The position numbers were made by a program, and so were the translations under genes. A stretch of DNA of 21,986 nucleotides, taken from the IMG/VR virus record IMGVR_UViG_3300033148_000307, positions 1 through 21,986 of that record; one strand, written 5' to 3'. The DNA is from a virus. The stretch's first letter is position 1; every line of letters starts with the position of its first letter. Of this stretch, positions 6,359 to 12,702 are shown in pieces. Below the pieces are notes generated by a model. The model was given only the letters and a program-made list of their open reading frames with translations. It made no database searches and was not told the DNA's origin.

Positions 6359-8404
6359 ATGAAAGACAATATTTTAAATATCAACTTAGAAACTGAAACA
6401 GCTCCAAATGTAAGAGAAGTAAGGGGAAGAGATTATGTTGAATACGGTACCGAAAACTGGTCTAATCTATATCCTCAGTTTTTGATTGACTTATACTACA
6501 ATTCATCTACTCAAGCGGCTATTATTAATGCTACTGCAGAAATGGTAGCCGCTGAAAACTTAATAATAGAAGACCAAGAAGATAGAAATTTAGAAGCTAG
6601 AGTTAAACTGCAAAACTTTATGGATAGAGCTAATTCTAAAGAAAGTTTGCATGAAGTAATAAAAAAAGTTGCTTTTGACTTTAAACTACAAGGGGCTTTT
6701 GCTTTGAATATAGTGTGGTCTAAGGATAGGACTCAAATTAGCGAAATTTATCACATTGGCGTGGAAAAAATAAGAGCAGAAAAGCCTAATGAAATGGGAA
6801 GAGTTGAAGCATATTTTATATCTGCTGATTGGGCAAATACAAGAACAAATAAACCATATAGAGTACCTGCTTTTAATCCTAATGATAGAACATCTGCAAA
6901 TCAGATTTTATATTCAGGTCTTTATTCCCCGAATATGAACTGTTACCATACTCCAGATTATACTGCTGCAAATAACTGGGCTCTCGTAGACCAAAAAGTT
7001 GCGGAATATCATCTTTCGAATATATCTAACGGATTTGCGGGAAGTTACTTCATTAGTTTCGCAAACGGGGTTCCAACAGCAGAAGAGAGAAGACAAATAG
7101 AGCAAAGTATTGCTGACAAATTCACGGGGGAAAAATCTGCGGGTCGGTTCGTACTCACATTTTCTGACGATAGAAATAGAACTCCTGAAATCGTTCCTAT
7201 TAGTATGTCCGATGCCGATAAACAGTATTTGGCACTCCAAGAACTCCTTACGCAAAATATTTTGACTGGACATCGTGTTACTAGTCCTATGCTTATGGGG
7301 ATAAAAAATGACACTGGTTTGGGGTCAAATGTAGATGAACTTAACGCTGCCGCAAATTTTTATCTCAATACCGTTGTTAAGCCTTATCAAGACCATATTA
7401 TTAAAGAATTGAGAAAAATATTCAAAATAAATAATATGGATATGCCTGTGAACTTTGTTCAACTTAAACCTATTACTTTAGAATTTACAAGCGAAGATTT
7501 AAAAGCAGTTATGACACAAGCTGAAATAAGAGCAGAACTTGGACTTGAGCCTTTAGATATAGAAGTAAGAGAAGATTTTGCTAAAGTAGGAACAATGATT
7601 ACAGATGGAGTAGAATTACCTTTATTTGAAACAAAAGAAGAAGCTGAAGCTGAAGCTGAAAAAATTGGTTGTAAAGGGCATCACGAACACAAACAAGATG
7701 GCAAGACTTACTACATGCCTTGCGAGAATCACGAGCAAATAACTAATCTTAATAAAGATTGTAATTGTAACCTTAGTGATGATAATTTTACAGAATTAAA
7801 TAGCTTCATTAATGAATTTGGAGAAGACATTCCTGAAGATTGGGAATTATTAGATGAGGAGAATGTAAACGATGAACACGAAGATTTTAATTTTGAAGCA
7901 GAATTAAATAAATTAGTAGAGGGCAAATTAGAGTTAGCATCAACAGGAACAGCTAGACCTAATGCAAGAAGTACTCAGGATGGAGTGAATGATTCTTATA
8001 ATGACTATTACAAAGTAAGATATGTTTATACTAAAGATACTGCTTTAAGTCAAAAAGGAGAAACTAGAGATTTTTGTAGATTAATGATGAATGCAAAAAA
8101 AGTTTATCGAAAAGAAGACCTCTTACAACTAACAAATAAGCCTGTCAATAAGGGTTGGGGTCCTAAAGGTAATAGCGCTACATACTCAATTTGGCTCTAC
8201 AAAGGAGGTGGTAATTGCCATCACTATTTTAAAAGACAAGTTTACAAAACTTCTCTAAGGAATGCAAAAAATGATATTAATAATAATCAAATAATATCAG
8301 ATGCTAAAGCAATAAGTGAAGGATTTACACTAAAGAGAAATAGTGCTTTAGTAGCAAAAGCACCTAAGACAATGAAAAATAACGGATTTTTAGAACCAAG
8401 ATAA
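6359..8404 (+). CDS. Portal protein fused to Cys/His-rich linker and minor-head-like domain
   Basis: Residues 1 to about 430 look like a portal. They include WSNLYPQFLIDLYYNSS, AAIINATAEMVAAENL, a long alpha/beta wing and the segment HRVTSPMLMGIKNDTGLGSN. An acidic helical stem (AEIRAELGLEPLDIEV) follows. The portal forms the ring through which DNA enters and leaves. Residues about 436-462 carry a Cys/His-rich piece (GCKGHHEHKQDG, YMPCENHE), a possible metal site. Residues about 528-681 form a third domain with RDFCRLMM and IWLYKGGGNCHHYF. Its RxFC and YKGG-x-NCxH motifs resemble the MuF/minor head protein signature. The 681-residue length exceeds a usual 450-500-residue portal, consistent with fusion. 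The reading frame is intact across all parts. The connector gene starts two bases after the stop. Confidence 0.75.
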   Translation: MKDNILNINLETETAPNVREVRGRDYVEYGTENWSNLYPQFLIDLYYNSSTQAAIINATAEMVAAENLIIEDQEDRNLEARVKLQNFMDRANSKESLHEVIKKVAFDFKLQGAFALNIVWSKDRTQISEIYHIGVEKIRAEKPNEMGRVEAYFISADWANTRTNKPYRVPAFNPNDRTSANQILYSGLYSPNMNCYHTPDYTAANNWALVDQKVAEYHLSNISNGFAGSYFISFANGVPTAEERRQIEQSIADKFTGEKSAGRFVLTFSDDRNRTPEIVPISMSDADKQYLALQELLTQNILTGHRVTSPMLMGIKNDTGLGSNVDELNAAANFYLNTVVKPYQDHIIKELRKIFKINNMDMPVNFVQLKPITLEFTSEDLKAVMTQAEIRAELGLEPLDIEVREDFAKVGTMITDGVELPLFETKEEAEAEAEKIGCKGHHEHKQDGKTYYMPCENHEQITNLNKDCNCNLSDDNFTELNSFINEFGEDIPEDWELLDEENVNDEHEDFNFEAELNKLVEGKLELASTGTARPNARSTQDGVNDSYNDYYKVRYVYTKDTALSQKGETRDFCRLMMNAKKVYRKEDLLQLTNKPVNKGWGPKGNSATYSIWLYKGGGNCHHYFKRQVYKTSLRNAKNDINNNQIISDAKAISEGFTLKRNSALVAKAPKTMKNNGFLEPR

Positions 8405-8406
8405 TT

Positions 8407-8982
8407 ATGGCATATGTATTATTTATATCAGAAGCAAAGCTAAAAGATTCTACAGCAATCAATCTCAATGTTGATATTGATTTGTTATTACCGTATGTAA
8501 GACAATCTCAAAAGCTTTATGTAGAAACTAAATTAGGAACAGATTTAACACAAAAATTGAAAGACCTTATTGTAGCAGGTACTTTAGGAAATGTAGGAAA
8601 CGAAGCATATAAGTCTTTAGTAGATGATTATATTGGAGACATGTTGCCAAACTGGGCATTTTTTCACGCTATTCCATTCCTTCGTTTTAAAATTGAAAAT
8701 GGCAATATCTATAGCAAAACATCAGAAACAGGAACATCTCTTACTACTGAAGAAGCACAACACCTTAGAGAAGAAGTTAGAAATACTGCTGAATATTATA
8801 CCGAAAGAATGATAGAATATGTAAGAAATAATACTGCTAGCTTTCCTGAATTTTCAACCAATTCGGGAGCTGATGTACAGCCAGACCCTAATGCGTATTA
8901 TAATGGCATGAATCTTGAAAGACCAAGACAGGGAACTGAATTAACTTTGCGTAATTTTTTAAATGCCTCTGATTATTCATAA
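8407..8982 (+). CDS. Head-tail connector/head completion protein (probable)
   Basis: The 191-residue protein starts two bases after the portal stop. It is mostly helical, with YVRQSQKLYVETKLGTDLTQKLKDLI near the N-terminus. This is like the helical adaptor proteins (gp6/gp15 type) that bind below the portal and are often compared by their x-Q-x-Y-I-x-P-x-LG-like first helices. A second helical part (EEAQHLREEVRNTAEYYTER) and a flexible tail follow. Bacteroidetes phages commonly carry a protein of this size directly after the portal. The family name is not certain. The stop overlaps a downstream small start as TAATG, so translation is probably coupled into the lysis region. Confidence 0.6.
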   Translation: MAYVLFISEAKLKDSTAINLNVDIDLLLPYVRQSQKLYVETKLGTDLTQKLKDLIVAGTLGNVGNEAYKSLVDDYIGDMLPNWAFFHAIPFLRFKIENGNIYSKTSETGTSLTTEEAQHLREEVRNTAEYYTERMIEYVRNNTASFPEFSTNSGADVQPDPNAYYNGMNLERPRQGTELTLRNFLNASDYS

Positions 8983-9125
8983 TGAAGAAATACTACAAAC
9001 CGAAAACAATTAATATAACTAAACTAAAGACATACTTAAAAGATGCCATTCAAACAGATAACAAAAGAAGTGGGCGAAGTGTTAGGAGTGAACGGAGCAA
9101 TCCTAAGCATAACAACCTTCACTAA
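8982..9125 (+). CDS. Small basic protein, unknown
   Basis: A 47-codon frame starts with ATG overlapping the connector stop (TAATG at 8980-8984) and ends at TAA 9123-9125. The product begins MKKYYKPKTINITKLKTYL, is strongly basic, and has no membrane segment. Its second half overlaps the next, more convincing membrane protein gene in another frame. The coupling favours translation, but the late part may be a shadow. It may serve mainly to carry ribosomes to the start at 9043. Confidence 0.35.
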   Translation: MKKYYKPKTINITKLKTYLKDAIQTDNKRSGRSVRSERSNPKHNNLH

Positions 9126-9213
9126 CTTAGAGATTTTTCTCAAGATAATTTTATTATTAGTATCAATAGTTTATACTGTAGATAAATGGTGGCATCATAA
9201 AAAAAATAGATAA
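9043..9213 (+). CDS. Small membrane protein, holin-like
   Basis: The frame encodes 56 residues. After a polar amphipathic start (MPFKQITKEVGEVLGVNGA) comes a hydrophobic helix (IFLKIILLLVSIVYTVDKWW), then a basic end HHKKNR. One membrane segment, small size, charged C-terminus and position two genes before the endolysin fit a holin or a related lysis protein. The stop shares bases with the next ATG (TAATG at 9211-9215). A second small membrane protein follows the endolysin at 9745, so one of the two may be an antiholin or spanin component. Which one makes the lethal hole cannot be told from sequence. Confidence 0.6.
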   Translation: MPFKQITKEVGEVLGVNGAILSITTFTNLEIFLKIILLLVSIVYTVDKWWHHKKNR

Positions 9214-9347
9214 TGCCTAAAAAAAGAAAACTCAACTCAACCAATCCTAAATACTTAAAGGCTAATGAAAAAGCTCCTAAAATTCGTAGAGAGTTGGCTT
9301 GCGAAACTGCTAATGGAGTTAAAGTCTACAAAGTCTATTACATCTAA
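9213..9347 (+). CDS. Very small basic protein overlapping the endolysin start (uncertain)
   Basis: A 44-codon frame starts in a TAATG overlap with the membrane protein and begins MPKKRKLNSTNPKYLKANEK, a highly basic and lysine-rich peptide. It runs 83 bases into the endolysin frame before its stop. The coupling is in its favour. The overlap and lack of a recognisable family are against it. It may act as a translational relay to the endolysin start at 9265. Confidence 0.3.
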   Translation: MPKKRKLNSTNPKYLKANEKAPKIRRELACETANGVKVYKVYYI

Positions 9348-9708
9348 TTTGGACTTAACTTATTTTAAACTTAGCGAATTTGATAGCCCTGACGAAGTTG
9401 GTTCAGGATATAGAATGGATACAGACTTTCTAAGAAGATTAGATACTGCTAGAGGTATTGCAGGCATTCCTTTTAAAATCAATTCAGGATATAGAACAGC
9501 AGCTCATAATACCTTAGTAGGAGGTAGAGTAGGTTCAAGTCATAAAAAAGGACTTGCAGTAGATATAGGTTATACAGGCAGTAGAGAAAGATATATAATA
9601 CTAAAAGCATTAATGGAGGTAGGAGTTACTAGATTTGGAATCGCAAAGACTTTTATACATTGCGATGTTGATAATAATAAAGATGAAGATGTAATATGGC
9701 TATATTAA
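9265..9708 (+). CDS. Endolysin, zinc peptidase of the M15 family
   Basis: The 147-residue protein carries the full M15_3 (D-Ala-D-Ala carboxypeptidase-like / L-Ala-D-Glu peptidase) signature. It has INSGYR with Arg77, then SSHKKGLAVD supplying His93 and Asp100, and FIHCDVD supplying His132 with Asp134. These are the expected zinc ligands and catalytic residues. It would cut peptide links in host peptidoglycan at the end of infection. No signal peptide is present, so a holin should release it. Candidates flank it at 9043 and 9745. The catalytic part begins around residue 30 (DLTYFKLSEFDSPDEVGSG). The first 25 residues are less certain, and an in-frame ATG at 9313 is a possible shorter start. 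Confidence 0.85.
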   Translation: MKKLLKFVESWLAKLLMELKSTKSITSNLDLTYFKLSEFDSPDEVGSGYRMDTDFLRRLDTARGIAGIPFKINSGYRTAAHNTLVGGRVGSSHKKGLAVDIGYTGSRERYIILKALMEVGVTRFGIAKTFIHCDVDNNKDEDVIWLY

Positions 9709-9744
9709 GCCACTAAATTTGAATATTAATTAAAAACAAAAACG

Positions 9745-9933
9745 ATGAAACAATTTATTTTATTGAAACTTTTAAAGTCTAAAAAAGTATGGTTAGGTAT
9801 ATCATCTATTGTCATTCCTTTAATTGCAGGAGCAATTGGAGCTGATGAAGATGCAGTATCTAAAATATGGTATTCTTGCCTAGCGATGTTGTTAGGACAA
9901 TCTGCTGCTGACTTTGGAAAAGAGTCAAAGTAA
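9745..9933 (+). CDS. Small membrane protein, second holin-like candidate
   Basis: The protein has 62 residues, with a basic start (MKQFILLKLLKSKKVW) and two hydrophobic stretches (LGISSIVIPLIAGAIGA and IWYSCLAMLLGQSAAD) separated by an acidic turn (DEDAVSK). Two short membrane helices with a basic N-terminus fit a class II holin shape. It follows the endolysin by 36 bases, and its leader AATTAAAAACAAAAAC is nearly identical to that of the gene at 10894. Its end overlaps the phosphoesterase start. A holin or antiholin role is inferred from context and topology. Confidence 0.6.
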   Translation: MKQFILLKLLKSKKVWLGISSIVIPLIAGAIGADEDAVSKIWYSCLAMLLGQSAADFGKESK

Positions 9934-10642
9934 TAGATTTAGATTAAAGCCTTATGAAATTGAGGTATTAAAAAAAATGAGGGAATCCGAGACCAGAAAT
10001 GTTCTGGTTATCGGTGACCTTCATGAACCCTTTTGTCTTGATTCTTATTTGCAATTTTGCATAGACCAATATTACGAATATAAATGTACAGAAGTCGTCT
10101 TTATTGGCGATATAATCGATAACCATTATTCTAGTTACCACGAATCATCGGCAGATGGTATGGGTGGTTTAGCCGAATTGGAATTAGCAATTAAAAGAAT
10201 ATCAAGATGGAGAAACGCTTTTCCAATGGCTACTGTTATAATCGGAAACCATGACAGAATTATAATGCGTAAGGCACAAACATCATCAATCCCTTCTAAG
10301 TGGATAAAGTCATATAAAGAAGTCCTAGAAGTTCCTGATTGGAATTTTGTAGAAAGATATGAAATAGACGGAGTACAATACATTCATGGAGAAGGAGGTA
10401 CTGCGAGAACAAAATGTCGTGCTGATATGATGAATACTGTTCAAGGCCATCTCCATACTCAATGCTATACAGAACACTATGTTGGTAAAACTTTTAGAGT
10501 ATATGGTACTCAAGTCGGTTGCGGTATAAACCACAAATCATATGCTATGGCGTATGCTAAATATGGAAAACGACCAGCAGTTGGTTGTGCAGTTATCTTA
10601 AATAATGGTAAAACTCCATTAAATATATTGATGCCTTTATGA
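9914..10642 (+). CDS. Calcineurin-like metallophosphoesterase
   Basis: All motifs of the two-metal phosphoesterase fold are present in order: GDLHEP (Asp35, His37), GDIID (Asp66), GNHD (111-114), IHGEGG (His158) and GHLHT (His179, His181). It should therefore be an active phosphodiesterase or phosphatase; the substrate (nucleic acid, nucleotide or protein phosphate) is not evident. The start is a TTG at 9914 inside the previous gene. The first ATG, at 9977, would begin just before the core and lose a helix (LKPYEIEVLKKM) that looks like part of the protein, so I prefer TTG. It lies between lysis and early genes, an unusual place for an enzyme of DNA metabolism. The stop overlaps a micro-ORF start (ATGA). 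Confidence 0.8.
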   Translation: MEKSQSNRFRLKPYEIEVLKKMRESETRNVLVIGDLHEPFCLDSYLQFCIDQYYEYKCTEVVFIGDIIDNHYSSYHESSADGMGGLAELELAIKRISRWRNAFPMATVIIGNHDRIIMRKAQTSSIPSKWIKSYKEVLEVPDWNFVERYEIDGVQYIHGEGGTARTKCRADMMNTVQGHLHTQCYTEHYVGKTFRVYGTQVGCGINHKSYAMAYAKYGKRPAVGCAVILNNGKTPLNILMPL

Positions 10643-10716
10643 AGAAAGATACAACTTGGCACTTATTCGTAATGTATTTATTGATAATTATATTGATATT
10701 AGCCTTTAATATTTGA
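10639..10716 (+). CDS. Micro-ORF, single membrane helix (25 aa)
   Basis: ATG at 10639 overlaps the phosphoesterase stop as ATGA. The 25-residue product MKKDTTWHLF... continues as an unbroken hydrophobic helix (VMYLLIIILILAFNI) to the TGA at 10714. The coupling and clean amphipathic design suggest a translated membrane peptide. Similar coupled membrane micro-ORFs occur at 14980 and 17375. Function is unknown. Confidence 0.45.
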   Translation: MKKDTTWHLFVMYLLIIILILAFNI

Positions 10717-10757
10717 TACTTTAGACTTGTTTTAAGCCACTTTCTCAATCTTTTAAT

Positions 10758-10790
10758 ACTATACCCCTAGATACGAACTATAGTCTTTTT
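10758..10790 (+). terminator. Weak terminator-like hairpin
   Basis: ACTATA (10758-10763) pairs with TATAGT (10779-10784) over a 15-base loop, followed by C and five T. The stem is short and AT-rich, so termination would be weak. It lies where the late transcript should end, before the early genes. Confidence 0.3.
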
Positions 10791-10793
10791 GTC

Positions 10794-10822
10794 AACATTA
10801 AATATGTTAATAACTTTATTAA
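10794..10822 (+). promoter_or_regulatory. Overlapping inverted repeats, possible operator or origin
   Basis: Two adjacent palindromes lie in the only sizeable gene-poor stretch (10717-10893). The first is AACAT-taaat-ATGTT (10794-10808). The second is TTAATAA-ct-TTATTAA (10807-10822), which includes the perfect palindrome GTTAATAAC. They precede the first early gene and its promoter candidate, a typical place for an operator. The AT richness would also suit DNA unwinding. In such AT-rich sequence chance palindromes are common. Confidence 0.3.
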
Positions 10823-10856
10823 TAATATTGTTAAAAAGTATGTGTATTGGTTCTTT

Positions 10857-10869
10857 TTTTGTAATTTTA
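10857..10869 (+). promoter_or_regulatory. Early promoter candidate (TTTTGTAATTTTA)
   Basis: TTTTGTAATTTTA lies 24 bases before the ATG at 10894 and matches 12 of 13 bases of 12255-12267, which precedes another early gene. A TTG at 10847-10849 lies a plausible -33 distance upstream of the following TATACC. Bacteroidetes promoters use a -33 TTTG and -7 TAnnTTTG; the match here is imperfect. Confidence 0.35.
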
Positions 10870-10893
10870 TACCATAATTAAAAACAAAAAGAA

Positions 10894-11073
10894 ATGAAAA
10901 CTAAAGTAACACACATAACAAGAGAAATAATATTTAAAAGTGCTAATAAAAAAAGACAAGCAAAAGTATTAGATTTTTGTATAGATAAATTTGTAAAAGA
11001 AACTAATTGTAAATTTGTAGATTTTTATTTAGTAGGGTTAAATAAAGTTCAATTACACGGAATAAAAAAATAA
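10894..11073 (+). CDS. Small early protein, unknown (59 aa)
   Basis: The frame encodes 59 residues starting MKTKVTHITREIIFKSANKK and ending at the TAA 11071-11073. It is basic, with an alpha/beta-like pattern (AKVLDFCIDKFVKE then CKFVDFYLVGLNKVQLHGIKK). Its A-rich leader AATTAAAAACAAAAAG is shared with the gene at 9745, and a promoter-like box lies upstream. A perfect terminator follows eight bases after the stop, so it is probably a single-gene early transcript. A small host-directed protein is possible, but nothing in the sequence shows a function. Confidence 0.6.
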   Translation: MKTKVTHITREIIFKSANKKRQAKVLDFCIDKFVKETNCKFVDFYLVGLNKVQLHGIKK

Positions 11074-11080
11074 TAATTAC

Positions 11081-11112
11081 AAAGGTAGATATTAAGTTAT
11101 CTACCTTTTTTT
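11081..11112 (+). terminator. Strong rho-independent terminator
   Basis: AAAGGTAGAT (11081-11090) pairs perfectly with ATCTACCTTT (11099-11108) around an eight-base loop. A run of seven T (11106-11112) overlaps the end of the stem. It ends the small early gene at 10894-11073. Confidence 0.85.
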
Positions 11113-11122
11113 ATAGCATAAA

Positions 11123-11130
11123 TTCCTTTG
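11123..11130 (+). promoter_or_regulatory. Bacteroidetes-type -7 box candidate (TTCCTTTG)
   Basis: TTCCTTTG matches the Bacteroidetes -7 consensus TAnnTTTG at all but the second base. It lies 16 bases before the ATG at 11147, just after a strong terminator, where a new promoter is needed. No clear -33 TTTG is visible. Confidence 0.35.
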
Positions 11131-11146
11131 CGATTAATATAGGTAT

Positions 11147-11407
11147 ATGAAAATGAAAACAACTTTTAAAATGAAAGAAGCAACAAACAAAGAAGAAGCT
11201 ATTATATCTATATTAGATGTAATAGATGAAAACCCTTTATGGACAAACAAAATAACAGATTCACTATTTATTTTGGTAAAAACTATAGAGGAGGAACACA
11301 GAAGATTCCTTTTAGAAAAGTCAGTAGATGAACAAGTAATAGATTTATTTGTTGCAATTAAAAAAGAATACTATCACTATAAAGATTTTACACAATGGAA
11401 TTACTAA
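11147..11407 (+). CDS. Early protein, unknown (86 aa)
   Basis: The protein is helical and acidic. It starts MKMKTTFKMKEATNKEEA, has a middle segment ILDVIDENPLWTNKITDSLF and ends in the aromatic KKEYYHYKDFTQWNY. No metal site, membrane segment or catalytic motif is visible. An in-frame ATG at 11153 is a possible alternative start. It opens a compact run of small early genes that continues to 12253, and its end overlaps the next start by 13 bases. Early phage genes of this size often modulate host proteins, but this is only context. Confidence 0.6.
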   Translation: MKMKTTFKMKEATNKEEAIISILDVIDENPLWTNKITDSLFILVKTIEEEHRRFLLEKSVDEQVIDLFVAIKKEYYHYKDFTQWNY

Positions 11408-11667
11408 GCGAATATTGGGTATTGAAACCCTCTTATCAATCAGTATCTGTATATGACCACGACTCTAACAGTAACTATGTAGATTATAAAAGGTCAGGAA
11501 GTACAGTTGTTGTTGTAGGAACTAAAGAGCAAATACTAGATAAATTTAGATATATGCTAATAAATCACGGTTGGCAATGTAGAGATAGTTATACTATTGA
11601 TACTAGGTCTGAATGGGTTGATTTATATAACAAGAAAAAAGAATGTTTAATTTTAAATGCAAGATAA
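11395..11667 (+). CDS. Early protein, unknown (90 aa)
   Basis: The product begins MELLSEYWVLKPSYQSVSVY and contains a beta-rich half (SGSTVVVVGTKEQILDKFRYML) followed by HGWQCRDSYTID, as in a small alpha/beta domain. It starts inside the previous gene and its stop is shared with the next ATG (TAATG at 11665-11669). No family is recognised. Confidence 0.55.
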   Translation: MELLSEYWVLKPSYQSVSVYDHDSNSNYVDYKRSGSTVVVVGTKEQILDKFRYMLINHGWQCRDSYTIDTRSEWVDLYNKKKECLILNAR

Positions 11668-11873
11668 TGAAAAAAGAAAAAGAAATAATAAAAAGAATGA
11701 ATAATATAAATACATTCCAAGCTTACGAAAACGAAGTATGTCTAAGAGGAACAGATGAATATGGCAAAGACTTTACAGTTTGGTTTGACAGCTATGACTT
11801 TTTAAATTGGATAGACAAAGACCAATTAGATTATATTAAAGAACAATTAACTAAATACATACAAAAGAAATGA
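11667..11873 (+). CDS. Early protein, unknown (68 aa)
   Basis: I place the start at 11667, where ATG overlaps the previous stop (TAATG), rather than at the in-frame ATG at 11643 that lies inside the upstream gene. The product starts MKKEKEIIKRMNNINT and contains a short strand-rich part (EVCLRGTDEYGKDFTVWFDSYDF) followed by a helix (DKDQLDYIKEQLTKYI). Its end overlaps the next gene by four bases (ATGA). No function can be assigned. Confidence 0.6.
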   Translation: MKKEKEIIKRMNNINTFQAYENEVCLRGTDEYGKDFTVWFDSYDFLNWIDKDQLDYIKEQLTKYIQKK

Positions 11874-12253
11874 AATATTTAAGCGATTATATGGAAGCAA
11901 AACAAACTGCACTTTTTAATGAAACAGGAACATTCTTTGCTTTTTCAGATAAACAATTTAAGGAGCAATATACAGAAGGAATTAAATATGTAAGTTTAGG
12001 CTCAGGAATGATAACACCTAAAGAAAATGCAAATAAAGTAATTGAAACATTACATAAAATACATAAAAAAGCAATGAAAGAAGATTTAAAAGATAATGGA
12101 ATACAAGGGGTAATACAAAGAGAGTTAGAAAATTATGAAGTTTATTACACTAATGATTTAGACCCTGTTACAGAAGCTTTAAAGGACTATCCTGAAATAA
12201 CACAAAAAGATATTATAAAGGTTTATCAAAGAAAATGGAATGAAATAAAATAA
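11870..12253 (+). CDS. DUF7659-like early protein
   Basis: The 127-residue protein matches a family widespread in Bacteroidetes phages, recognised from MKYLSDYMEAKQTALFNETG, FFAFSDKQFKEQ and the conserved YVSLGSGMITPKENANKVIE. The second half is helical, with LENYEVYYTNDLDPVTEALKDY. The repeated appearance of this protein in unrelated phages suggests a general infection role, but I know of no demonstrated function. Translation is coupled to the gene before by an ATGA overlap. A promoter-like box starts immediately after its stop, so it ends this early transcript group. Confidence 0.6.
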   Translation: MKYLSDYMEAKQTALFNETGTFFAFSDKQFKEQYTEGIKYVSLGSGMITPKENANKVIETLHKIHKKAMKEDLKDNGIQGVIQRELENYEVYYTNDLDPVTEALKDYPEITQKDIIKVYQRKWNEIK

Positions 12254-12254
12254 A

Positions 12255-12267
12255 TTTTGTATTTTTA
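12255..12267 (+). promoter_or_regulatory. Promoter candidate (TTTTGTATTTTTA)
   Basis: This box matches 10857-10869 at 12 of 13 positions, and the following bases (ACC-TAATTA) also resemble each other. It overlies TAAATTTTG, which approximates the Bacteroidetes -7 box, and is 30 bases before the ATG at 12298. It would drive the recombination and replication genes. Confidence 0.35.
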
Positions 12268-12297
12268 ACCTAATTATAAACTAAAAAATTAACAGAA

Positions 12298-12702
12298 ATG
12301 AAAACAGAAATTTTAAAAGAAAAGTACATAAAGTACGAACTAACAAAAGACGATTTATTTAAGCATCAGCATTACATTATTATCACAAGAAGTGGTATAG
12401 AAAAAATTCAAGCAATAGAAAACATTACTATTGATTATGAAGTTATCAAATGCGAAAAAGATTTTTGTGTAGTTAAAGCAAATGCTACTATAATGGCTCA
12501 AGGTTCAACACAACCTACAATACAAACTTTTGGTTCAGCAATTAAAGGAGATTTTAAAAATGGTACAACCAATAGTTGGTATGTAATGGAGATGGCAGAG
12601 AAAAGAGCAATGTCTAGAGCAGTATTAAAGCTAACAGGCTTCTATGAATTAGGAGTATTTGGCGAAGATGAAGCAGAAGATTTTAAAAAAAATAATAACT
12701 AA
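12298..12702 (+). CDS. Candidate single-strand annealing / recombination protein
   Basis: The 134-residue protein has the ending GTTNSWYVMEMAEKRAMSRA followed by VLKLTGFYELGVFGEDE. The pattern of a small beta domain (YIIITRSGIEKIQA, YEVIKCEKDFCVVKANATI) followed by an x-AEKRAxxRA helix resembles Rad52/Sak-like annealing and related recombination mediator proteins in phages. It lies directly before the SSB gene, a typical partner. It is shorter than most annealing proteins, which are usually over 180 residues, so it may be a minimal form or another nucleic-acid-binding protein. The motif is seen; the role is inference. The gap to the SSB gene is 14 bases. Confidence 0.45.
   Translation: MKTEILKEKYIKYELTKDDLFKHQHYIIITRSGIEKIQAIENITIDYEVIKCEKDFCVVKANATIMAQGSTQPTIQTFGSAIKGDFKNGTTNSWYVMEMAEKRAMSRAVLKLTGFYELGVFGEDEAEDFKKNNN

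Noticed and set aside
6914-7314. Two overlapping minus-strand frames within the portal gene
   Set aside because: Both are antisense shadows of a well-supported portal; products show no motifs.
8624-8812. 62-codon plus-strand frame within the connector gene
   Set aside because: It is nested in another frame of the connector with no coupling or recognisable product.
10135-10534. Minus-strand frames within the metallophosphoesterase
   Set aside because: They are antisense to a gene with all catalytic motifs; no start context or motif supports them.
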